DNA of 64,000 nt from Duganella radicis (GTDB taxonomy: Bacteria > Pseudomonadota > Gammaproteobacteria > Burkholderiales > Burkholderiaceae_D): assembly GCF_009720825.1 (NCBI RefSeq), contig NZ_WNKY01000018.1:1-64000 (forward strand). Direction: 5' to 3'. The position numbers were made by a program, and so were the translations under genes. Shown piece after piece: positions 56,783 through 64,000 of this stretch (positions are counted from its first letter, which is position 1; the number at the start of each line of letters is the position of its first letter). The notes under the pieces are model-generated. The model was not told where the DNA came from. It made no database searches and worked only from the letters and a program-made list of their open reading frames with translations.

Positions 56783-58020
56783 TATGTGTTTCCTTTCAGC
56801 GCGTGGACCGGTGCCAGGCGCGACATTTTCCAGGCCGGGATCACCCCCGACAGCACGCCGAACACCAGCGTGATCAACAGGCCGTAGCCGAACACGGCGA
56901 GGTTGAGGTGGACTTGCAGATAGGGGATGAGCCCGGAGCCTTCCAGCCACCACAGCACGCCGGCCGCCAATACCAGCCCGATGGCGCCGCCGATCAGGCA
57001 CAGCAGCACGTTTTCCATCACCAACTGGCCGACCAGCTGGCGGCTGGTGGCGCCGAAGGCTTTGCGCACGCCGATCTCGCTGCTGCGCTCCAGGATGCGG
57101 CCGATGTTCAGGTTGACCAGGTTCAGCGCCGGCAGGGCCATGAACAGCAGCATCAGCACAATGATCCAGGTCAGCAGGGTGGCGGCGCCGCCATCTTCGG
57201 TCTGGTCGTTGAGCAGGGTGCGCGCGAACAGCGCCAGCTTGGAGTCGCCCCACATGTGGGTGACGTTGAAGATGTTGGGATCGTCATACTGCACGGTCTT
57301 GGCCACTTCCATGATTTCCTTGCGCAGCGCCGGCAGTTCTGCCGGCGAGCGCGCCATCATGATGGCGACAAAGCCGCCGAACAGCTTGCTCCTGTAGTCG
57401 CTGGACGGCTGCGACGTCACTGGCGCCCAGATGTCGGAAAAGGCGTTGACGTGCATCTCGTCCCTGACCACGCCGATCACGGTGAAAATCTGGCCGCCGG
57501 CGCTGAACTTCTGGCCGAGCCAGCTCTGGCCCGGGAACAGCAGGCGCGCGGTGGATTCGTTCAGCACGGCCACCATGCGGCCCTGCGCCACGTCTTCGGC
57601 ATCGTACAGGCGGCCTTGCAGCAGGGTGAAGTCGAGGATCTTCCAGTATTCGGCATCGGTATGGCGCATCAGCAGGCTGCTGACCTGGTCTTGCTGGTAG
57701 ACCGAGACCGGCATCGGGAAGGTGGTGGCCGACACCAGCTCGGCATGCTTGAGCGGCTTGAGATACTGGTCAATCAGCTTGTAACCGAGCGTGCCGCGCC
57801 GCTGGCCGCCCTTGCCGGTGTGGCTGGACTCGACCATGAGCATTTGCAGATAGCGCTCGCTCTTGCCTTCCACACCGGTGGGGTAGAAGGTGTTTTGCAG
57901 CAGGGCCGTCACCACCATCAGCACCACCAGCGTCAGCACGATGCACAGCAGATTGATGGCGGTGAACAGCTTGCGGCGCATGAAGACTTTCCATGCCGTC
58001 AGCAGATAGTTGCGGAACAT
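56782..58020 (-). CDS. ABC exporter permease, MacB/FtsX type (first)
   Basis: A 412-residue permease with the same plan as its partner: N-terminal helix (about 17-42, LFTAINLLCIVLTLVVLMVVTALL), periplasmic domain (about 45-275) and FtsX-like helices (about 285-400) with SSEIGVRKAFGATSRQLVGQ. The two proteins share plan but little sequence, pointing to an old duplication. It follows the ATPase gene after nine bases and overlaps the next permease by one base (TAATG). Confidence 0.88.
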   Translation of the reverse strand: MFRNYLLTAWKVFMRRKLFTAINLLCIVLTLVVLMVVTALLQNTFYPTGVEGKSERYLQMLMVESSHTGKGGQRRGTLGYKLIDQYLKPLKHAELVSATTFPMPVSVYQQDQVSSLLMRHTDAEYWKILDFTLLQGRLYDAEDVAQGRMVAVLNESTARLLFPGQSWLGQKFSAGGQIFTVIGVVRDEMHVNAFSDIWAPVTSQPSSDYRSKLFGGFVAIMMARSPAELPALRKEIMEVAKTVQYDDPNIFNVTHMWGDSKLALFARTLLNDQTEDGGAATLLTWIIVLMLLFMALPALNLVNLNIGRILERSSEIGVRKAFGATSRQLVGQLVMENVLLCLIGGAIGLVLAAGVLWWLEGSGLIPYLQVHLNLAVFGYGLLITLVFGVLSGVIPAWKMSRLAPVHALKGNT

Positions 58021-58029
58021 GCGGGCTCC

Positions 58030-58692
<663 letters not shown>

Positions 58693-58705
58693 GAAGTGCT
58701 CCTTG

Positions 58706-59959
58706 TTATTGGGCCACGCGGACGCTGTCGCGGTCCTTGTAGCGGCTGGTGTCGGAAATGATGACTTGATCGCCGGCGCGCGCGCCGGACAGGATTTCGA
58801 CGGCCTTGCCATCGCTGGCGCCGATGTTGAGCGTGGTCTTGCGGGCGACGCCGCCGTGCACCACGAAAATATCCTGCGGGCCGCGGCCGTTGAAGGCGGG
58901 GCCGCTGTCGGCCAGCAGGGTGTTTTGTTTTTGCTCGGTGATGATGTTGACCTCCACCCGCAGCTTGTTGCGCAGGATGCTGTGATGCGGCTCGGCCAGC
59001 GTCACCAGCAGCTTGACGGTGCCGTTCTGGATTTCCGGCAGCACCGTCTGGACCTCGCCTTGCAGCCTGGTGTTGCCTTGCTCGACCAGCACTTTCTGGC
59101 CGGCGCCGAGGGCGCGCGCGTGGAAGTCGGACAGCGAGGCTTCCACTTTGTAGTTGTTCAGCTCCGAGACCTTGGCCACCAGTTGGCCGGTGCCGACGCT
59201 GGCGCCTTCGTCGGCCAGCAGCCAGGTCAGCATGCCGGCGAACGGCGCGCGCACCTGGGTTTGGGCCAGCAATTGTTGCTGTTCGCCGAGCTGCTTTTGG
59301 AGGATGCTTTTTTGCAGGCGCGCGCCTTCGATATTGCTGTTGGTGACGCGCTTGCCGTCCTCGATCTGCTCGCGGTGCTGGCGCAGCTGAATCTCGGTGC
59401 GCTGGACGTTGAGTTCGGCGGTCAGCAAATCCTCGGCCGAGACGCCGCCGGCCTTGCGCAGCGTCTGATAGCGGCCGAGCTTGACGCGGGTGGCTTGCAG
59501 GTCCAGCTCCAGCAACTCGATGGCGCTGCTGAGCTGCTTGCGTTTCTGCTCCATCTCCAGCGTCAGCGCGAGGATGCGGTTTTCCTGCTGCGCCAGCTGC
59601 TCCTTGAGCGAATCGATGGCCAGCTGGATGGTGCGGTTGTCCAGTTCCAGCAGCAGCTCATTGGCCTGCACCTGTTGGCCGAGCTTGGCGTGGACCTTGG
59701 CCACGCGCGTCTGGATCGGGCTGGACACCAGTTCCTCGTGTACTGGAATCACGATGCCGGAAGCGTTGATGGTGTTGGCGATGCTGCCGGTGCGGATGGT
59801 GGCGATGCTGACGTTGCTGGCATCCACGCTGGGGCTGACGGCGCGGTTGATGGCCCAGGCGGTGAGGCTCAGCGTGGCGAGCAGGGCGGCCACCGCCAGC
59901 GCGGTCTTGCGCTTGCGGCGGGCGATGATGGCGGGGGCGATTTGGGTATCCATGCCCAT
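58706..59959 (-). CDS. HlyD/MacA-like periplasmic adaptor of the ABC exporter
   Basis: A 417-residue membrane fusion protein with one N-terminal helix (about residues 21-45), split lipoyl domain (SPIQTRVAKVHAKLGQQVQANELLL; VRAPFAGMLTWLLADEGASV), a long alpha-hairpin (about 115-235) and beta-barrel. It is the first gene of a six-gene unit: adaptor, ATPase, two permeases, sigma54-type regulator, kinase. Start codons at 59959 and 59953 are both possible with no clear ribosome-binding site. The exported compound is unknown; antimicrobial peptide or lipid export is typical of the family. Confidence 0.88.
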   Translation of the reverse strand: MGMDTQIAPAIIARRKRKTALAVAALLATLSLTAWAINRAVSPSVDASNVSIATIRTGSIANTINASGIVIPVHEELVSSPIQTRVAKVHAKLGQQVQANELLLELDNRTIQLAIDSLKEQLAQQENRILALTLEMEQKRKQLSSAIELLELDLQATRVKLGRYQTLRKAGGVSAEDLLTAELNVQRTEIQLRQHREQIEDGKRVTNSNIEGARLQKSILQKQLGEQQQLLAQTQVRAPFAGMLTWLLADEGASVGTGQLVAKVSELNNYKVEASLSDFHARALGAGQKVLVEQGNTRLQGEVQTVLPEIQNGTVKLLVTLAEPHHSILRNKLRVEVNIITEQKQNTLLADSGPAFNGRGPQDIFVVHGGVARKTTLNIGASDGKAVEILSGARAGDQVIISDTSRYKDRDSVRVAQ

Positions 59960-60078
59960 CGTAGTGCAAACCGCGTGCCACACCTTTGATAAAAGGATAA
60001 AACCATATAAATCAAAGGCCTAAGCTGGAACTTCCGGCCGCTCGCCACCTACCCGATTGCCCGTCCCCGCCCACCACC

Positions 60079-60092
60079 GTCCGGAAACGGAC
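60079..60092. other. GNRA-loop hairpin in intergenic region
   Basis: GTCCG-GAAA-CGGAC is a perfect five-base stem with a GAAA tetraloop in the 186-base gap between the adaptor start and the acetyltransferase fragment. Nothing else recognisable was seen in this gap. Confidence 0.3.
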
Positions 60093-60145
60093 ACTCCTCC
60101 CGAAGCGAACGATGTGGTCTTCGCTCACTATTTCATTGAGCTTAC

Positions 60146-60382
60146 TTAATCATTGCTGCCGTCATCCGTCCGCGTCACCCACACCCGCCGCCAGCCCGGC
60201 TTGCCCGCTTCGGTCTGCATCCCGTTCCTGAATGCTTCGGCCTTCTCGGGCGGCAAGCGCGAGGCGTCGCGCGGCAGGGGCTGGAAGTAGGCGGTGCCGT
60301 CGCGGCCGTTGTCCGACAGGTGGTCGTTCAGGTAGGCCAGGAAGGCCGCAAAGCCGGCCGGGGCGAGTTTTTCTATCGTCAT
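60146..60382 (-). pseudogene. N-terminal fragment of a GNAT acetyltransferase
   Basis: The 78-residue frame (MTIEKLAPAGFAAFLAYLND, YFQPLPRDASRLPPEKAEAF, PGWRRVWV) resembles the first 75 or so residues of GNAT-family acetyltransferases of about 160-190 residues. It stops at DDGSND, just where the core beta strands and acetyl-CoA loop (QxxGxG/A) should follow, and no continuation is visible in the next 140 bases in any minus-strand frame that I could see. It is therefore probably a deletion remnant, though a short expressed protein cannot be excluded. Confidence 0.6.
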
Positions 60383-60441
60383 CTTTCAATGTGGGAAATG
60401 TGTTAGGGTAGTGTCCATTGTGCATCATTAACGGAGAAAGT

Positions 60442-61230
60442 ATGCCGCGTTTGTGGGCCGCCGCCTTGCTGCTGGGTCCTTTGCTGGCCTGCGCCGCCGA
60501 GGAAAAAGACCAGATCGTCACTGACCGCCCCGATTTCGTGGAATCCAGTAATGTCGTCGGAGCCGGCCGCTTTCAGATCGAAACCAGCTTCGCGCTGGAC
60601 CGCAACAAGGCCAATGGCGTCAAAGAGCGGACTTATTCGACCCCGACCCTGCTGCGCTTCGGCATTAGCGACACGCTCGAAGCCCGGATCGAAACCGACG
60701 GCCGCATGCGCCTGGTCACGGACGATCTCGCGATCGGCACGCGCACCACGGAAAACGGCTATGCCGACGTCTCGCTCGGCGTGAAATGGCATGTGGCCGA
60801 TGAGCGGGGCGCGCGGCCCTCGCTCGGCGTGCTGGCCCATGTCGACCTCGATAGCGGCAGCGGCAGCTTCCGCGCCGCCGGCAAGGGCGGCTCGCTGCGG
60901 CTGGCGGCCGAGTGGGAATTGCCCAACGATTTCGGACTCGGCGTCATGCCCGGCGTCGCCTGGCAGCACAACGACAATGGCGAGCGCTACACCAGCGGGA
61001 TTTTCGGTATCGTACTGGGCAAGGAGTGGAGCGAACGTTTCCGTACCTTCGTTGAATACTCGGCGCCGCAGATCGCGCGCGGCCGCAACGGCGGCTCGGT
61101 CACCACCTTCGATATCGGCGGCGCCTATCTGCTGACCGACACCGTGCAGGTCGACACCGCGCTGTCACGCGGCCTGAATAAAAACACGCCGGACTGGAGC
61201 TGGACCGTAGGCCTGTCCATCAAATTCTAA
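60442..61230 (+). CDS. MetA-pathway/transporter-like outer-membrane protein
   Basis: A 262-residue protein with a signal peptide (about residues 1-18, cut after ACA-AEE), the mature start QIVTDRPDFVESSNVV seen in the phenol-degradation MetA-like outer-membrane family, and beta strands ending in GLSIKF, the outer-membrane signal. Function in the family is poorly known; small-molecule transport is assumed. GGAG lies six bases before the start. A chemoreceptor gene follows after 12 bases, so they are probably co-transcribed. Confidence 0.78.
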   Translation: MPRLWAAALLLGPLLACAAEEKDQIVTDRPDFVESSNVVGAGRFQIETSFALDRNKANGVKERTYSTPTLLRFGISDTLEARIETDGRMRLVTDDLAIGTRTTENGYADVSLGVKWHVADERGARPSLGVLAHVDLDSGSGSFRAAGKGGSLRLAAEWELPNDFGLGVMPGVAWQHNDNGERYTSGIFGIVLGKEWSERFRTFVEYSAPQIARGRNGGSVTTFDIGGAYLLTDTVQVDTALSRGLNKNTPDWSWTVGLSIKF

Positions 61231-61242
61231 GCAGGAGACGCC

Positions 61243-62781
61243 ATGCGACTCACGATCAAGCAGCGCTTGTTGTTGATTAACCTGGCGACGCTGCTGTTCG
61301 TCGGTCTGGTCGGCTTGGTCGGCTACTACGCGGTGCACGTGCTGGACGTGTCCATGGATGCGATCAGCACCAATAGCGCGGCCATGAAGGATCAGTTGCA
61401 AGCCGACCAGGCCCACGACGCCCTGCGCGCCGACGTGCTGGCCGCGCGCCTGGCGGCCGAGAAGAACGATCCGGCCGAGGTCAAGGAGGTACGCCAGGAC
61501 ACGGCCGAGCATATCGCGCTGTTCCGCAAGCTGATCAAGGAAATGGACGCCGCCAGCACCGATGCCGAAGTGCGCCAGGCCATGGAAAAGGTGCGGCCGG
61601 ACGTCGACCGCTATCTGAAAAGCGCGGAAGAAATGGTGGCGCTGTCGCTCAGCGATCCGCCGGCGGCGCAGGCCAAATTCGCGGCCTTCATGGACAGCTT
61701 CCGCGTGCTGGAAAAAAGCATGGCCGCGCTGAGCGACCTGATCGAGAAAAACTCGGACGCCACCAAGCAGGTGGGCGACGAGGCGGTGGTCCGGTCGCGC
61801 ATCCACATTATCGGTTTCGGGCTGCTGGCGGTGGTGGTGTCGCTGGTGGTGGGGCAGATGATTTCGCGCTCCATCCTGCAACCGCTGGACGCGGCGGTGG
61901 GCTTTGCCTCGCGCGTGGCGCGGGGCGATTTGTCGGTGCCGCTGGTGGTGGAAGAGGGCGACACCACCGAAACCGGCCAGCTCAAGCGCGCCCTGCGCGA
62001 CATGAACGGCAGCCTGCACGGCATCGTCAGCCAGGTGCGCGGCGGGACCGATGCGATCGCGCTGGCCTCGGGTGAGATTGCGTCCGGCAATCTGGATCTG
62101 TCGTCGCGCACCGAAGCGCAGGCCAGCTCGCTGCAAGAGACGGCGTCGTCGATGGAGGAGATGACCTCGGCGGTGCGGCAGAATTCCAGCAACGCCGGCG
62201 AGGCCAATCAGCTGGCGTCGTCGGCGGCGCAGGTGGCCACGCGCGGCGGCGCCGTGATGGCGCAGGTGGTGGACACCATGGGCGGCATCAATGCCTCGTC
62301 GCAGAAAATCGTCGACATCATCGCGGTGATTGAGGGGATTGCGTTCCAGACCAATATCCTGGCGCTGAACGCGGCGGTGGAGGCGGCGCGCGCGGGCGAG
62401 CAGGGGCGCGGCTTTGCGGTGGTGGCGTCCGAGGTGCGCAGCCTGGCGCAGCGCGCCGACGCGGCGGCCAAGGAGGTGCGGCAGCTGATTGAAGCCTCGG
62501 CGGCGCAGGTGCAGGAGGGCAGCGCGCTGGTGGGACAGGCCGGCGGCACGATGGAGGAGATCGTGTCGAGCATCCAGCGGGTGACGTCCATCGTCGGCGA
62601 GATTGCCGCCGCCAGCCGCGAGCAGGAAATGGGCATCGACCAGGTGAATCAGGCCATCGCCACCATCGACACCGCGACCCAGCAGAATGCGGCGCTGGTC
62701 GAGCAAGCCGCCGCGGCGGCGGCGGCCATGCAGGAACAGGCCGCTCAACTGGCGGAAGCCGTGGAGGTCTTCCGCCTGTAA
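61243..62781 (+). CDS. methyl-accepting chemotaxis protein
   Basis: A 512-residue receptor: TM1 about residues 10-30, four-helix-bundle sensor (about 31-185), TM2 about 190-208, HAMP (about 210-262) and signalling domain with NLDLSSRTEAQASSLQETAS and tip [20 protein letters not shown]. It ends EAVEVFRL without the extended tail of the receptor at 50474. AGGAG precedes the start. Its pairing with an outer-membrane protein gene suggests the receptor may respond to the compound that protein admits, which is an inference. Confidence 0.92.
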   Translation: MRLTIKQRLLLINLATLLFVGLVGLVGYYAVHVLDVSMDAISTNSAAMKDQLQADQAHDALRADVLAARLAAEKNDPAEVKEVRQDTAEHIALFRKLIKEMDAASTDAEVRQAMEKVRPDVDRYLKSAEEMVALSLSDPPAAQAKFAAFMDSFRVLEKSMAALSDLIEKNSDATKQVGDEAVVRSRIHIIGFGLLAVVVSLVVGQMISRSILQPLDAAVGFASRVARGDLSVPLVVEEGDTTETGQLKRALRDMNGSLHGIVSQVRGGTDAIALASGEIASGNLDLSSRTEAQASSLQETASSMEEMTSAVRQNSSNAGEANQLASSAAQVATRGGAVMAQVVDTMGGINASSQKIVDIIAVIEGIAFQTNILALNAAVEAARAGEQGRGFAVVASEVRSLAQRADAAAKEVRQLIEASAAQVQEGSALVGQAGGTMEEIVSSIQRVTSIVGEIAAASREQEMGIDQVNQAIATIDTATQQNAALVEQAAAAAAAMQEQAAQLAEAVEVFRL

Positions 62782-62783
62782 GT

Positions 62784-64000
62784 TCAGGCTGCGGCGAGGT
62801 GGTGCTGGCTGCGACGCGGCACCAGCGCCAGTTGCGGCCTGCGGCGCTGGCCATGCTGGGCGGCCGGCGCGGTTGCCGGTTGTGCCTGGTCGGACGACAG
62901 CTTGAACACGCCCACCAGTTGCACCAGATGATGCGCCTGGTCCTGTTGCGCTTCCGCCGCCGCCGCTTGTTCCACCAGCGCGGCGTTTTGCTGCGTCACC
63001 GTATCCATCTCGGCGATCGCGTGGTTGATCTGTTCGATGCCGGCTTCCTGCTCGTTGTTGGCGGTGCTGATCTCGCCCATGATGGCGGTCACCGACTGCA
63101 CGGCGGCGACGATTTTTTCCATGGTCGCACCGGCTTCGCCCACCAGCTCGGTCCCGGCGCCGACTTTGCCGACCGAGTCGTCGATCAGCTTTTTGATTTC
63201 CTTGGCCGCCTCGGCCGAGCGCTGCGCCAGCACCCGCACTTCCGACGCCACCACCGCGAAGCCACGGCCCTGTTCGCCGGCACGGGCCGCTTCCACCGCC
63301 GCGTTCAGCGCCAGGATGTTGGTCTGGAAGGCGATGCCATCGATGACGCTGATGATGTCGACAATTTTCCTGGCCGATTCGTTGATCGCATCCATGGTCT
63401 GCACCACGTTGGCCACCACGGTGCCGCCCTGCACGGCGATGTCCGAGGCGTTCTGCGCCAGGGTGTTGGCCTGGCGCGCGTTTTCGGTGTTTTGCTTGAC
63501 GATGGCAGTCAGTTCTTCCATCGATGAGGCGGTCTCTTCCAGCGAGCCGGCTTGCTGCTCGGTGCGGGTGGACAGGTCCATATTGCCGGTGGCGATTTAG
63601 GTGGCGGCGGTGACGATGGAATCGGCGCCGCTGCGCACCTGGCCCACGATGTCGGCCAGGCTGTCGCGCATGCCCTGGATGGCAAACAGCAGGCTGCGCT
63701 GGTCGCCCTGGCGCAGCGTGATCGGTACCGCCAGGTCGCCGCCGGCGATCTGGCCGGCGATGGCGGCCACCTCGTTCGGTTCGCCGCCCAGCTGGCGCAG
63801 CAGCTGGCGCGAAATCAGCCAGGCCAGGCCCGCGCCCAGCGCCAGCGACGCCAGGCCCAGCGCGATGGCCAGGTTGCGCGACTGGCGGTAGGTGGCTTCG
63901 GCGCTGGCGCGCGCGCTTTCCATATTGGCGCTCTGGTGGGCGATCAGGGCGTCGATGGCATCCATGTAGGCCAATTGCAGGCCGCGCATGTTGCCCAGCA
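62784..64000 (-). pseudogene. methyl-accepting chemotaxis protein interrupted by a nonsense codon (partial at window edge)
   Basis: One reading frame on the minus strand encodes the second membrane helix (SRNLAIALGLASLALGAGLA), HAMP and the signalling domain, but is cut by TAA at 63597-63599. In intact homologues here the same position is Gln ([12 protein letters not shown] in the receptor at 50474); CAA to TAA is a single transition. The frame is otherwise intact on both sides. The truncated product would have sensor and HAMP but no kinase-control domain. An internal ATG at 63581 could restart the soluble part. The gene continues beyond the right edge. Confidence 0.85.

Overview
The window is GC-rich chromosomal DNA of a betaproteobacterium, most likely Oxalobacteraceae (Massilia/Duganella/Janthinobacterium group). 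This rests on the betaproteobacterial 5S rRNA at the left edge, the gene families present and the strong G/C third-position bias; the genus is an inference. Genes are packed tightly, with many 1-4 base stop/start overlaps. I saw no tRNA, CRISPR array, insertion sequence or prophage, and no gene-free stretch longer than about 200 bases.

Left part (1-6.5 kb): end of an rRNA operon (5S and terminator), a GMC oxidoreductase, a DHH phosphoesterase, a nitronate-monooxygenase-like flavoprotein, yajQ, murB and a GAF plus degenerate GGDEF protein. From 17.3 down to 6.5 kb on the minus strand lies a complete Wsp-type surface-sensing cluster: two tandem WspA-like receptors, then wspB, C, D, E, F and wspR (active-looking GGEEF diguanylate cyclase), then ppnP and a terminator. 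Receptors would control the WspE kinase, which phosphorylates WspR to make cyclic-di-GMP; WspC and WspF set adaptation.

Middle (17-35 kb): argF-argG, a GntR regulator with an isochorismatase-like hydrolase and a PLP lyase, a TPR-GAF histidine kinase, rsgA and an M48 protease, orn with a DUF1176 protein, a JmjC-like cupin, a DUF885 peptidase, mntH, a SEC-C protein, srkA and a TetR regulator.

Right part (35-64 kb): a 756-residue Ala/Glu-rich coiled-coil protein of unknown function, a beta-barrel protein, membrane proteins (DUF475, DUF212), an RND efflux pair without its own outer-membrane channel, a FadL-like porin, a TetR/quinone-reductase pair sharing a palindromic operator, a cystine transporter, chemoreceptors, and a six-gene operon joining an ABC exporter (adaptor, ATPase, two permeases) to a sigma54-type response regulator and histidine kinase. 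The right edge holds an outer-membrane protein plus chemoreceptor operon and a second chemoreceptor gene broken by a nonsense codon.

Most content is ordinary core genome. The points most worth a second look are the duplicated WspA with 101 identical bases, the large coiled-coil protein, the GAFTDA variant in the sigma54 activator, the paired TetR operators, candidate operators over the RND and mntH promoters, and the nonsense-interrupted receptor.
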